Origin: Dromiciops gliroides
Taxonomy: Eukaryota; Chordata; Mammalia; Microbiotheria; Microbiotheriidae
Assembly: GCF_019393635.1 (NCBI RefSeq)
Contig: NC_057863.1
Location: 621,793,791-621,857,790, forward strand
Reading direction: 5' to 3'
DNA: 64,000 nt
Shown: piece after piece, positions 1 to 11,830 of the stretch
Layout of the letters: each line of letters starts with the position of its first letter
Position numbering within the stretch: the first letter of the stretch is position 1
The notes under the pieces: generated by a model
What the model saw: only the letters and a program-made list of their open reading frames with translations
Told to the model about the DNA's origin: nothing
Databases searched by the model: none
Translations under genes and position numbers: made by a program

Positions 1-204
1 CTTTGACAATTTAGATGAGGCACCTAGCTGCCTTTGATAATTTCGAGTCACCTGGCCCAGGTGAACCATATCCTCTGGTCCAGGAAGAACCGGCATCTAT
101 GCTGGCCAAGCTATTGTCAATAATGTGGGAAAGATAATGGAGATGGGGAGAAGTCCCACAGACCAGAGAGAGGCAAATGTTTTCATTTGGAGGAATGCCA
201 GACT

Positions 205-420
205 TGGAATCTGAAATATTTGGCTTTGAATCCTGCCTCGGACACTAGCTTAGTTGGGTGACCCTTGGCAATTTTTCTCAGCCTCAATTTCCTCATTTGA
301 AGAATATAGATAATAAGAGTAGGTATCTCCCAGGTTTATTGAGAGGATCAAATAAAATACCATAGGTAAAGCACTTTGCATACATTGAAGTGTAATACAA
401 ATGCTAGCTATGATGATGAT
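205..420 (+). repeat. MIR/THER1-type SINE
   Basis: Core-SINE order: GGGTGACC, CCTCAATTTCCTCATTTG, then AAGCACTTTGCATACA. Confidence 0.7.
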
Positions 421-479
421 AAAAAATGGGAAGAGAATGGCATCTACCAGCTATAAGGGGGAAGGGGATGGGCCTTGAC

Positions 480-1475
480 TGGGTTTCCTGGAAAGATTCT
501 AGAGTTTCCAGAATTTTTTTTAAAGATTAGGTTTAAATTTTCTAGAAATTTCTAGATTAGATTTTTAGAGAAATGGTTTGTGAACATCTAGAAAAGAATG
601 TGGTGAGCCCAACAAGCCAGCATGGCTTCATCAAGAATAGATCATGACAATCAAAATTCCTTTATTGCCAAGGTTCCTACACTGGTAGTTTAGGAAAATG
701 GTGTAAATGTGGGTTACTTAGATTTGGAGGAAACATTGATTAAGTATCTCATATGGTTCTTATGGAAATTATGGAGAAGATAAGACAGAGGGGAAACAAG
801 AAACCCTGTTCTATGTTGGACTCCCAATGAGGAATTGGCTTGAGGGTAGTACAATTAAATGAACTCAGGACTAGTTCAGAGGCCAGACTAAGAGAGTAGC
901 CATTAATGATTCAATGTCAACTTGGCCAGCAGTCTTGGGTGGAGGGACCCAGGCGTCTATACTTGGCTCAGTACTGTTTGTATTATTAATCTATGACTTG
1001 GTTAAAGGCACAGATGACATGCCTACCAAATCTGCAGGTTACACAAAGGCAGACAGTTTTCACTAACACACTGGATGACAGTTATGATTCCAAAAGATTA
1101 AAAAAATTGGTTGACTCTAATATGATGAGATTCAATGGGGTAAATATAAAGTCTTACGTTTGAACTCAAGAAATCAGCTTCACAAGTACAAGATGGGGTG
1201 GGCGTGGTTAGGCAGCAGTTTGTTTTGAATTGATTTGGGGGTTGTAATGGACCACAAGTTTGATATGTCAGTGGTATAGGGTATCTAAAAAAGCTCATGT
1301 TGTCTAAGGCCCGAATTATACCTTCCAGGAATAAGAAGGTGTTCGACGCTCTGCTCTAGTCAGACCTATCCTGAAGCATTGAATTCTGTTTTGGGTATGA
1401 CACTTTAGAAAGAGTTGGAGGACATCCATAGGAGATGAAGGGTATTGAGTCTGAAGTTCAAGATAAGGAACGCGG
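480..1475 (+). mobile_element. CR1/L3-clade LINE ORF2 relic (reverse transcriptase part)
   Basis: Contains the ordered wording of the CR1/L3 RT C-terminus: a HGF..N-like stretch near 620, CTTGGCTCAGTACTGTTTGT near 965, AAATATAAAGTCTTACGTTTG near 1143, TTTGGGGGTTGTAATGGACC near 1235, and CTCTAGTCAGACCTATCCTG near 1355. Old and broken by many changes. Confidence 0.6.
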
Positions 1476-1799
1476 GGTGTTTTGTATACAGAAGATGAGA
1501 CAGAGGGGAAATGAGAAGCCCTGGTCTAGTGGATGGAATGTTGGACTCCCAATGAGGAAAACCTGATGTCAAATCAAACAATCACAGGCTGCATGATCCT
1601 GGGCAAACCATGTGACTTCTCTGGGCCTCAGTATCCTTCCTGGTAAAATGAGGTTAGACTCTATGATCTCCCTTCTAAATCAGTGATCCATGCGATGATC
1701 TCCATATTTCTGAGAAATCTCCTCTGTCTTCTCTTCTTCAGAATAAACATCCCTGATTCACAGGATAACATGAACATGAGATCATAACTAAAATTCTGA

Positions 1800-2130
1800 A
1801 AAGGAAGCCAGAGGTCATCTATCCCAACTCCCTCATTTTACAGTTGAGGAAACTGATGCTTAAATGACTAGCCCAAGGACAAAAATCTGTCAGAGCATGA
1901 GATTTGAACCTAGGAGCTCTGGTTCCAAATCAAGGCTTGCCTTGATGTAGATGAAATCATAGGATGGAAGATTTAGAAATGAAAGGGATTTGGGAGGACA
2001 TCAGGTCCACCCCTCCTTATTTTTCAAATGAGGAAACAGGAACACAGAAATAAAGTGACTTTCTTAACATCACACAAATAATAAGAGCCGGAGTCTGGGA
2101 TATGACCCCAAGTCCTCTGTTTCTGGATCC
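1800..2130. repeat. Two MIR-related relics
   Basis: Two blocks (about 1800-1935 and 1960-2130) share CAGTTGAGGAAACTGA / CAAATGAGGAAACAGG and accession-style clinical wording of old core SINEs only weakly; decayed. Confidence 0.45.
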
Positions 2131-2317
2131 ATCTCCAAATCTATCGTTCTTTGCATTGGCATTTCATTATTCTATATCTCTGCCCTTGTTTGTTAAAGTA
2201 GTATCATAGTAAGACTCAAGGGAGCTAGAGATCAGAAGGAAATATAATGAGACATTGAGAGTATCTGCCATATTGAAAGAAAAACCTTTGGAAGCAATGA
2301 CATATGTTTGAAATACA

Positions 2318-2567
2318 GCAGATAGGTAGCACAGTGGACAGAGGGCTGAACCTGAAGTCAGGAAGGCTCATCTTCCTAAATTCAAATTTGGCATCAGGTA
2401 CTTACTAGTTGTGTGATCCTGGGCAAGTCACTTAACCTTTTTTGCCTCAGTTTCCTCACCTGTAAAATGAGCTGGAGAAGGAAATGGTGAACCATTCCAG
2501 TATCTTTGCCAAGAAAACCCCAAATGGGGTCATGAAGAGTCAGACACAACTGAGCAACAAGAACAAG
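2318..2567 (+). repeat. MAR1-type long SINE
   Basis: A tRNA-like head as in the short SINE plus a second module: CTCAGTTTCCTCACCTGTAA, GAGAAGGAAATGG, CCAAGAAAACCCCAAATGGG, then GTCAGACACAACTGAGCAAC. This is the older and longer marsupial SINE type. Confidence 0.85.
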
Positions 2568-2726
2568 TATGAAGAGACGTTTTAATTAATCAGAAAACCT
2601 GACTCTCAGTTTAGCCTGGTTTGTGACCAGATTATCAAACAAGGTAGCTAATTTATTATTAAATTATTAACCTAAGGTAATAATAATTGGTACTTGAATT
2701 TTCACTTTAAAGTGTTCAAAGCTTTG

Positions 2727-2816
2727 TATATATATATATATGTGTGTGTGTGTGTAAAGATATAGATTATATTTGTATGTATGTATGTATGTATGTATGT
2801 ATGTGTATATGTATGT
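2727..2816. repeat. Microsatellite TA/TG/GTAT
   Basis: TATATATA, then TGTGTGTG, then about ten GTAT units. Confidence 0.9.
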
Positions 2817-2889
2817 AAAGGGATGTCTCATTTGGACCTTAAGATTGGAAGGAGTAAAAGACACACATTGAAATGTAAAGTGGAAGCTC

Positions 2890-3480
2890 TGGTGAGTTTC
2901 CTTGTATTTTTTCTTATGGTGTTTAGGTGTTTTGACTTGTTATGTTCTTCTGGAAGGCCTGTGATCCTTAAATTCTCTCTATACATCCTGTTTTCAAGAT
3001 TAATTTGTTATACTTACGTGGACTTAATGTGTTCTTTTAATCTTATTACTTTTTCTTCTCTTCTTCTAGATTTCCCTTTATTTCAATATATTTTTATTCC
3101 CAATCATTTGATCTCTTTTTCTTTTTTGTAAGAATCACCATCATAGTTTTTCTATTCCTCTAAGTATGTCTACTGTACAGGCCATGAATTCTGTCATTTG
3201 TTTCATTTTAACTTCTCAAGATCCTGATTTCTCTCTCCATTCAGGAAAATCTTCCATTCTGTGCTTTCTTGGTAATCAATAAGGTTTTCTGTTATTAGAT
3301 CTTGTTTCAATTTTGTCTTACAATATTTGTTTAGAGCTTTTTGTACTCTTTTAGATGTTTTAGTGACCCCCTTCCCTTTTATTTTAACATCTTTCCTGGT
3401 GATTTATCTGCTTGTGTTCTAGGTTTTAAACTAACTTTTCTTCCAGCTGAGATCTTTGGTAGTGTTAGGGTTTTTACCTT
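2890..3480 (-). mobile_element. Possible old L1 ORF1 relic
   Basis: The plus strand has the layout of a reversed ORF1, for example CTGGAAGGCCTGTGATCCTT near 2950 resembling the RRM segment in the copies at 12.4 and 50.2 kb. Strongly decayed; the call is tentative. Confidence 0.3.
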
Positions 3481-4867
3481 ATATTTCCATGTGCTCATTT
3501 TCTAACTTCTTTATACCTTCATGGCAGGTCCCTGGGGGTTGGGCCTCAAAACTGTCTCAGCCTCCTCCCACGTAAGGGAATCACACTGACCTCGGTCCTT
3601 TGTGAGGGACAAGACTGATCTCAGCAAAATATTAGCCCCCTTTCTTTCAAGCCTGCTGCAGACATCCATCCTTGCTGACATACTGCCCCAGTTTTCTCTG
3701 GTCTTTAGTGTTTTTGAGTGCTATCCTGCTTCCCTATTCAGAGCATGCTTTTGATTTCCTATACTCTCCCTCTTCTGCAAGGGGTTGGGCAGAGAACGTT
3801 GGGCTAAGGACAGGGGTTAGGTATGCCAGCAGAGACTTTAGCAGTAGCTAGGAGATTGCTGAGGGGATTCCAAAGCACAAGCCATTGGGGTTGGTTATGC
3901 ATACTACTTTAGTGTAGGGGCTGGGATGCTGGAGAAACTATGTGAGCAAGTTAGGGATTAGCCTATGTGCTCCAACCACATTGTACCTTTGGGCTTATGG
4001 AATGCTTGAGATACACTGCCTCCTGCTCAGGTTCAATGGCAAAGTTAGCCCCCTCTATGACCCTGTCTTGAAACATGGACAATAAGTATACTATGCCCGT
4101 GAATCAAGAACTCATATAAAAGCCACTAATGGTACAAGGGAGGTACTAACCAAGGTAGAATGCTAAGAGCTGTTTGTTTGTTTTTTTCATTTGCCAAGAG
4201 CACACGTTGGATGCCATACCAGAAAGGTGGATCCTCTTGGTGAGTTATTTCAAAGGAAATCCTGGCAGAGATCCATAGAAGTCCTGATATGTAAATTATG
4301 ATCTGACCCAGATATAGGGACCAAACAGGAAGGAAAGAATAAGCTTTTTATAGCATCTACTAAGTGCCAGGCATTGGGCTAAGCATTTTTTTTCAAATAT
4401 CTCATTTAATCCTCACAACAACTTTAAGAGGTTGGTGCTATTTTTAAACCCCATTTTGTGTCTGAAGATAATGAGGCAAACAAAGGTTAAATGACTCGCC
4501 CAGGATTACACAACTAGTATGAATCTAAGGCTTGAATTGAGCTCAGGTCTTCCTGACTCCAGGCCCAATGCTCTATCCACAGCACCATCACCTGCACCAA
4601 TTAAATCATTTAATAGCAGGCTTCCCTTCATTTCCTTTAGGATAGCTGACTTCTCATTCTGACCTTTGAGTGATGTGATACTATAATTGATTTTCCCCTG
4701 GCTCTTAATTCCTATTTTTTGGAGTAGGGGAGGGGCAGGGGAGTTTTTGAAAGACAAAGTCTGGAAAAAATGTTTAATTCTCTATCTTGTTGGTCATATG
4801 AACCAGAAATATTATTCTATCTTTACTATATGAATGGATAAATGAGCTGGGGGCAAAGCATATTTAC

Positions 4868-5110
4868 TGCTATATAGTCAACAAGTGTTCAGTCATTTTT
4901 CAGTCATGTCCAATTCTTTGTTATCCCATTTGGAATTTTCTTGGCAAGGATACTGGAGTTTGTCATTTTCAGATGAGGAAACTGAAGAGGAGTTAAATGA
5001 CTTCCCAGGGTCACCCAGCTATTGTCTGAGGCCAGATTTGAACTCAGGAAGATGAATTTTCCTGATTCCATGCCCAGCACTCTGTGCACTATGGCGCCAT
5101 CTAGCTGACT
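4868..5110 (-). repeat. MAR1-type long SINE
   Basis: Reverse copy of the same long SINE, TTCAGTCATGTCCAATTCTT at its 3' end and CCATCTAGCTGAC at the head. Confidence 0.8.
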
Positions 5111-5289
5111 AATAACATTCATAGGGGAGCACTGGTCAGGGGGAAACTTTGGGCCAGAAAATACAGGGCTAGTGAATGGATCCCTTAGGGTGATTGACAA
5201 TTCTTAGCCAGAAACAATGGCAGAGTTGCTTTGATCCTGGTTCCAGTAAAGGATGAGAGGGAGAAGGGAAGGGAAGAAAAGGGAAAGGA

Positions 5290-6050
5290 AAGTAATCAAC
5301 AGCCAGGCCATTAGGTCTGGTGATTAAAAGATCATTGATAACTTTGGAAAGAGCAGTTTCAATAGGGTGATGAAGTTGGAAGCCAGACAGCAGAGTTAAG
5401 AAGAAAGTGAGAAGAAAGTAAGTGCAAGCATCAATTGTAGATGGCTTTCCCAAGGAGTTCAGCTATAAAAGCGAGAAGAGATTATTGGACAATCGCTGGC
5501 AGGGGTTGACAGATCAATTTTTTTGAGGTATTTTTGAGAATAGGAGAGACAGGATGAATATCAGTGTTAGGGGTCATAAAGCAGTGGGAAAGATGGAATG
5601 ATAAAAGATTATGATCAGATAAAGGTAGATTGAAATTCATGAACATGGATAGTGAATACTTGTGGGTGATGGCAAGATCAAGGTTAGAACTGTCTCTGTG
5701 TGTAGCTGACATGGGATGGAGAAGTAAGTTATGGGAAATGAATAAGGTGAAGAACTGTGAGATTTAGATAATTGAGGGAGTGTCAATATAAATGCCTGAA
5801 CTCCTCTAGTCTAAGGGAAGGCATTGTGGAGCAGAGAAATGTCGTGAACCAGGCATTGTACTCACTGAGGAAGGAAGTGAGTCTTGGAGATCTAGTAGAC
5901 AATACCCCGCCACCCCCCAGAAACTTAATTGAGTGATAAATATGGATTGAATAAATCTCAATGGAGGAGATTTGGGCAAATAAAGATGGTAGAAGGAGAG
6001 CCAGGACATGGCAATGGGGAGTAAGGAGTATTGCAGTTTCCACACCAAGA
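5290..6050 (-). mobile_element. L2/CR1-clade LINE relic, endonuclease end
   Basis: The minus strand encodes THRDSSNLDLAITHK ... LPLSDHNLLSFHLS, the C-terminal end of an APE-type endonuclease with the SDH catalytic motif. Homologous to 34430-36100, which covers more of the element. Several frame breaks. Confidence 0.6.
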
Positions 6051-6339
6051 CTAGTGAATTAAAGTATAATCAGTGCTAGAAAGGGTTGCTAAGGAAACTT
6101 TCTTTACTGGGCAGTCAGGTCTTAGTGGGTATGAGATAATAGGAATAAAAAAGAAAAAAGATTTACATTGAAAAGTTTAGAGTGAGACTTTGGAGGAAAG
6201 GGGTGCATTGGAGAGGACTTACATAAGGTAGTGAAGAATGGGGTTTAATCCCTGAGGTGTTCATGATATGAAAGGTTGGGATTAAGTGAATCATTGAGGA
6301 ATGAGTTGAAATTTATCATCATCTCTGATAGGAATGATG

Positions 6340-6868
6340 TGTCCTCCTCAGAAGGCAGGATACTTTATTCAAGTCCTGGGGACTTCTCCCCCACCCCTAT
6401 CTCCACCATTCCTTCCTTCTTCCTGATGAGTTAACAGTTAACCAGTAGAGCATGTTTCTCTCTGATAAGAACAAACTACGTAATTCAAGCCCTTAAAAGC
6501 TTATTCCCACTCCCCAAAATTTCCCTTCCTTTCCCCTGCTGAGTCAACAGAGGTTTTCTAAAGTTACAGAACACAGGATCATAAAACCTCAGGGTCTGAT
6601 TGTCCCATGGGGTGAGGGCAGCAGTGGCACCACATCTGGTGGGGGGTGGGGGGTCTACATGTTTAGAATTGTTGAGAAGAATGTGAACCCACATGGGGGA
6701 GGGACTTTGTCTTAGATCTAGGACAAAAAGGAGGACTTCACTGGGACAAGTTGCAGCACTCCTTTTGGGGTATTTGCTCGTTCTCGCAAGATCGAGAATA
6801 AACAGCCTTCCTCTGGGAGTTGTGCCTCCATTTACCCATTTCTCACAAACACTAAGGGTTTGGTTTCA
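6340..6868 (+). mobile_element. Solo LTR fossil
   Basis: Begins TGTCCTCCTC and ends GGTTTGGTTTCA. AATAAA lies near 6800, followed by an R/U5-like CAGCCTTCCTCTGGG tract and a pyrimidine-rich end, as in gammaretrovirus-like LTRs. Flanks TGATG and GGATG suggest a 5-bp (or 4-bp) target duplication. Boundaries are approximate. Confidence 0.5.
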
Positions 6869-7559
6869 GGATGAAGTCCTCTGAGGGCATCAGTGTAGTT
6901 GAGGGTGCTTCAAGGGTGTTGGTGGAGGGCTGTAGGGGACAAAGTAACTAATAGGAAGTTGTAGGAGAACAGAGAGATCACCTGGAGAGTCATGGATGAC
7001 TGGTCCAGGGGAGAATAAAGTGAATTGTGTCTGGAGCTTTCCTTTAAAAAAAAATCTATCATTTTCCTTGAGAGGGAAGAATAAGGGTTGAATAATATGG
7101 TTGTGAAATTTAATTGAAATCACCACATAAACGCTAAGGTACAATACATAACAAAATAAAAGGTTTTTTAATGATAGATCTATAGCTGGAAGTGTGCTTA
7201 GAAATCATGTTGTCTGATATCTGGCACATAGTATGAACTTTATAAGTGAAATGTTTGCTGACTAACAGAGGTAGTTAGTGGCACACCTATGATTCTAACT
7301 TCTGACTCCAAATACAGGACTCATTCTACAGCATTATTTTTCTTCTGTTTGGGGTCATCTGTGCCTCAGCCTCCTTATCTCCAGAATGAAAGAGGCCGGA
7401 TTAGGTCTCTAAAGTCCTTTCCAGAAGGAATCTCTATGATCCTATTGGTGGTTGTACATGGGAACCTGATGGGGTAGTATGCTAATTTCAAGTGTACCAC
7501 TAGATGTCAGACTTGCTCAATCCACAGTATGATGTTCTTTTCCAACCTGGGTTGAGAAG

Positions 7560-7960
7560 TCATTTTACAAAATCACAGATTATTGAGTTGGAAGAGACCT
7601 TAGAGGACATTTCATTCCAACCTGTATGTGAACAAAAAGTTCCTCCTACAATATACCTGAAAAGTAGTCAACCAAACTTTACCTAAAGATCTCTACTCAT
7701 TGTCAACAGAGGTGTTAGAACTTTTGCATAACTTGTTTTTAAGGAAGGGGGTTTTTTGGGGGGAGGTGGGTTTGGGGTTTTTTTTTCCCCCTCAAAGGAC
7801 TGAAATTTGTGTCTTCAACCCATTAACCCTACTACCTCCCTCTGAGTCTAAGTAGAACAAGGCCAAATCCATTCTTCACATGACAGTCCTTAAAATACTT
7901 GAAAACAACTATAATGTTCCACCTTACCTGGAAAGACTAAACATGGCCAGTTCTTTCTAC
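7560..7960 (+). mobile_element. CR1/L3 3'-UTR relic
   Basis: GAGTTGGAAGAGACCTTAGA...CATTCCAACC is the hallmark of the CR1/L3 3' UTR. Later parts (CTGAGTCTAAGTAGAACAAG, CTTCACATGACAGTCCTTAA, ATACTTGAAAACAACTATAA) follow in the expected order. Confidence 0.65.
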
Positions 7961-8262
7961 AGATCTTCATTCAATTCAGCAAAAAGTTACTAAGCATAAA
8001 TAAGGCACTAGGGAGAAATTTCTACAAATTCATTTGCCTCCTGGTTTTTGTTTCATTCTAGAATGCTTTTGTATTTCTGCTAGGTTGGTATTAACCCTGC
8101 TCTACAAAAAGTCTATTGTCCCTGAGCAAGAATGTGTCAAATTCCTTGTCTAGAAAAGACAAAGTGAAAAGAGACATAGAGTTGGAGTCTCAGAGAACTG
8201 AATCCCAGTTCTATTATTCACTACCTTTATGACCTTGGATTAAAAACCAATCCAGTCAAATC

Positions 8263-8387
8263 CTTTTTTTTTCTTTTTGCCCAAGGTCACACAGCTAGTA
8301 CATGTCAAGTGTCTGAGGCTGCATTTGAACTCAGGTCCTCCTGACTCCAAGGCTGGTGCTCTATCCACTGTGCCATCTAGCTGCCCC
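8263..8387 (-). repeat. WSINE1-like SINE
   Basis: Reverse copy: poly(T), core GGTCACACAGCTAGTA, tRNA-like head ending CTAGCTGCCCC. TSD AGTCAAATCC on both sides. Confidence 0.9.
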
Positions 8388-8456
8388 TACTCTAGTCAAA
8401 TCCAACAAGCATTTTTATGTACCTATTATGCGTTGGGCACTGGAGATATAGATGTA

Positions 8457-8599
8457 TTTTTTTTGTGGGGCAGTGAGGGTTAAGTGACTTGCCCAGGGTC
8501 ACACAGCTAGTAATTGTCAAGTGTCTGAGGCTGGATTTGAATTCAGGTCCTCCTGAATCCAGGGCTGGTGCTTTATCCACTGTGCCACCTAGCTGCCCC
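8457..8599 (-). repeat. WSINE1-like SINE
   Basis: Full-length reverse copy 70 bp from the previous one. TSD-like GAGATATAGA on both sides. Confidence 0.9.
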
Positions 8600-8795
8600 C
8601 ACCCACAGTGGAGATATAGAGATAAAAATTAAACAGTCTCTGCCTTGAGGTGCTTACATTCTCCTGGGGCTGTTGGTGGTGATAGGATTGGGTGGAATTG
8701 CAGATATGGGGATGCAACTCATGAACAGATAAATAGTATACAGTTATGTCCCAAAAGTGTTTAGAGCAGTTTAAAACTATTAAAACTTAATTATT

Positions 8796-8960
8796 GGGGC
8801 AGCTAGGTGGCGCAGTTTATAGAGCACTGGCCCTGGATTCAGGAGGACCTGAGTTCAAATCCAGCCTCAACACTTAATACTTACTAGCTGTGTGACCCTG
8901 AGCAAGTCACTTAACCCCAATTGCCTCACCAAAAAAGAAAAACAAACAAATCAAAAAAAA
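8796..8960 (+). repeat. WSINE1-like SINE
   Basis: Full length, head GGGGCAGCTAGGTGGC, A-rich tail with CAAA. TSD CTTAATTATT. Confidence 0.9.
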
Positions 8961-9430
8961 CCTTAATTATTATATAAGCTATTAAAGCTTAAAACTGCAC
9001 TAAGATTTTGGGGGGATACCCTGTAAATGATGATTTGAGAACTTAGACTACTAGGAAAATCCAGAAAGACTTTCTATAGGAGAGGTGCACAGAAGTTGAG
9101 CTTTGAATGAAGTGAAAGATTCTCTGGATGTTATTTCTCATCTGCAAAATGAGATGATGGAGCAAAATGATCTCTAGGGGTTTCTTTTAGCATCAAAACT
9201 TTGCTCCTACAATCGCTTATACTCTAGCTGACTGTAGTAATGAACTGGACTTATTTCCCAGAGCAAATATGGCTACATTTCCCCTTTAGGGTTCTTGGGG
9301 GTACTCCTGAGGGATCAGGAATCTTTTTCTAATCCCATCACCTGAAGCTCCATTCTAGTGATTCTTCATCCACCCCACCAAGTGATTGACATCGAAGTTC
9401 CATTTAACCAATTAACATAACTTTTTTTTT

Positions 9431-10148
9431 TTAGCAACAAACATTTATTTTATTTTCTAATCAACCAGCTTTGTGTGTGTTGTGTTTGTTAGCTCCGAGA
9501 GCCTGTGCCCCCCCCCCCACCTGGGGCCACTGCTACTGGAGCCTACCTCCTGTTCTCAGCAGTGTGTAAAATCAAGTTCTGCCTTAGCACCAGCATAGAC
9601 CCCTGTAGTCCTCTCTCCCCTGCCCAGGGCTCAGCCCACTCACCAGACTGTGAGCTTTAGTTCCAGAATGACACTGGTGCTTCAGCTGATTCAGAGGCTC
9701 TGGGGGTTTCCTTTTCTGGTGAGGCCTTCCTGGGTCTGGATCTGTGTCAGGGTGACTGTGGGGTTGGGCTCCGACTCCTGTATCAGCACAGCAGCTCCCT
9801 CCTTCGACCTTCCAAGCCGTTTCTTGGTCTAGAAGATGATTTCAGCACATTCTTTTTTTGTTTGTTTTGTTTTGTTTTGTTTTGCAGGGCAATGAGGGTT
9901 TAAGTGACTTGCCTAGGGTCACACAGCTAGTAATTGTCAAGTGTCTGAAGCCAAATTTGAACTCAGGTCCACCTGAATCCAGAGGCCAGTGCTTTACCCA
10001 TTATGCCACCTTGCTGCCCCTCAGCACATTCTTCTGTGAGTTTGCTGCTCTGGGCATTTTCCTATGGCATTATTTGGATGTTTTTTGGAGTGATCGTACC
10101 ATGAGTTCGGGGGCTCACTGCCTTTCCTCCGCCATCTTGGCTCTGCCC
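9431..10148 (-). mobile_element. L1 5'-UTR unit ending in poly(A), with SINE inside
   Basis: On the minus strand it starts at the typical L1 5' end (GGCAGAGCCAAGATGGCGG at about 10145), runs through an L1 5' UTR homologous to 13090-13565, and stops in an AATAAA-bearing stretch and poly(A) at 9431. It contains no ORF1. The minus SINE 9855-10020 interrupts it with TSD TCAGCACATTCTT. It abuts the 3' end of the half-L1 at 10150. Confidence 0.65.
9855..10020 (-). repeat. WSINE1-like SINE inside L1 5' UTR
   Basis: Reverse copy with a GTTTT-rich tail. TSD TCAGCACATTCTT. Confidence 0.9.
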
Positions 10149-11088
10149 CAGAAGTCTTCTATTTTATTTTCCAGCTACATGTAAGGGTAGTTTTCAACAT
10201 TCATTTTTTCATAAGATTTAGAGTTCCAAATTTTTCTCCCTTCCTCCCTTTCTCCCCCCTCCCCAAGATCTCAATCAGATTATATATGTACAATCCACAA
10301 GTGTTCTTTTTATCAGTTCTTTCTCTAGGGGTGCATAGTAAGCTTCCTAATTAGTTTCTTGGGATTGTCTTGGATCATTGCACTGCTGAGAGTAGTTAAG
10401 TCATTCACAATTGCTCATTGAACAATACTGCTGTCACTATGCACAATGTCCTCCCAGCTCTGCTCACTTCACTATACATCAATGTTCATTAGTCTTTTCA
10501 GGTTTTTCAGGGATCATCCTGTTTGTCATTTCCTGTAGCACAAGACCATTCCACTACAATCATATAACACAGCTTTTCCCATTATTCCTCAATTGATGGA
10601 CATTCCCTTGATTCTCAATTCTTAGCCTCTACCAAGAGTTGCTATAAATATTTTTTGTACAATTTTCCCCCCTTTTCTCTTTTTCATGATTACTATTGTT
10701 AGCGGCTTCCCTTCCATCCTATTCCCTTCCCCAAGAAATTTTTTCTATTATCCATCTTCTTTCATCCTATCACTCTTCAAAAGGGATTTGCTTCTGTCTG
10801 TCCCCTCCCCCACTCTGCCCTTCCTTCTTTGCCCCTCTCCTCTTTATCCCCTTCCCGCCTCCTATCTTCCTGCAGGGTTAGAGAGATTACTTCACCCAAT
10901 TGAGTGTGTACATTATTCCCTCCTTGAGCCAATTCTAATGAGATTGAGGTTTTTGAGCCAATTCTGAGTGTTGGGCTCATTTACTGCCCAGATTAAACAG
11001 ATTACTCCACCCAGTTGGGTGTTTGGGTGTGTGTGTTAGTCCCTCCTTGAGACAGCTCTGATGAGTTTAAGGTCTTTGAGCCTTTTCT

Positions 11089-11157
11089 TTTCTTTTTTTT
11101 TTTTAGTGAGACAATTGGGGTTAAGTGACTTGCCCAGGGTCACACAGTTAGTAAGTG
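11089..11157 (-). repeat. 5'-truncated SINE
   Basis: Only the 3' part from CACTTACTAACTGTGTGACC to the tail. TSD TTTGAGCCTTTTCT proves retroposition of the short form. Confidence 0.85.
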
Positions 11158-11419
11158 TTTGAGCCTTTTCTGATGAGTGTAAAATTCATTTATTACCCTG
11201 CTCCTCTCCCATCTCTTCCCCAACTTCATAAGCCTTTTCCTGTTACTTTCATGTAGGATTTCACTTCTGCCCTTCCCCCTCCCCAAGTGAATTCCCTTCA
11301 TCCCTCAATTTAACCCTAAAGATGTGTGAGATTTAAAATTGGATACTAGAGCATTAACCTCCCTTTGTAACTTTTCCCTTATTTATCTCCCAAACTAGTA
11401 AATGGAAGAAGCCTCTGGT

Positions 11420-11830
11420 CTCTAGTTAGAGCTTTTATTGTTTGGAAATTACAAGGTGATGTTGATTAGAGGGATAGGAAAGTAGAAATACAAAACAAAT
11501 AGTCTCAAGTCTAAGCTTAGTCTATATTCCGTATAAAACTCACCAAAAGCCCAAGGCCACCTTTACAGGGGAGAGCCGCGTCAAGCACATGCTGCTACAG
11601 CGAGCCGGGCCAAGTCGAACTTCAGTCAGCGTCTGTCTGTGCTGCACAGCCAGCGAACCAGGAGAGCCAAAAAGAGACCTCTCACTTCTGTTCTCTCCTT
11701 GCCTTTTAAGCTCGCACCCCAGAAGTGGAGTGCTTAGCAGCCGAGCTGGCGTGCGTAGCCCATGCACAGCTGTTGTTCTCCTCCCAAAAGGGTGGTCTTC
11801 AAAAACTGGCGTACTTTTTCACCACAGATG
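11420..11830 (-). mobile_element. Partial LTR fossil inside the half-L1 at 10.2-13.6 kb
   Basis: Shares order and wording with the LTR at 58469-59156: a TTTTATT... poly(A)-signal block, AAATACAAA..CTAAGCTTAG near 11500, and CTCCCAAAAGGGTGGTCTTC near 11780. It interrupts the L1 between ORF1 and the inter-ORF region, so it inserted later. It is incomplete; ends are approximate. A worn SINE-like stretch follows to about 11945. Confidence 0.5.

Noticed and set aside
6084-6099. GTTGCTAAGGAAAC, an X-box-like palindrome
   Set aside because: It lies at the edge of a LINE relic with no ciliary gene nearby; probably chance.
8263-8599. tRNA-like heads of the SINEs considered as tRNA genes
   Set aside because: Only the 5' box-A/B-like half is present, followed by SINE core and poly(A); no cloverleaf with an acceptor stem and CCA-ready end.
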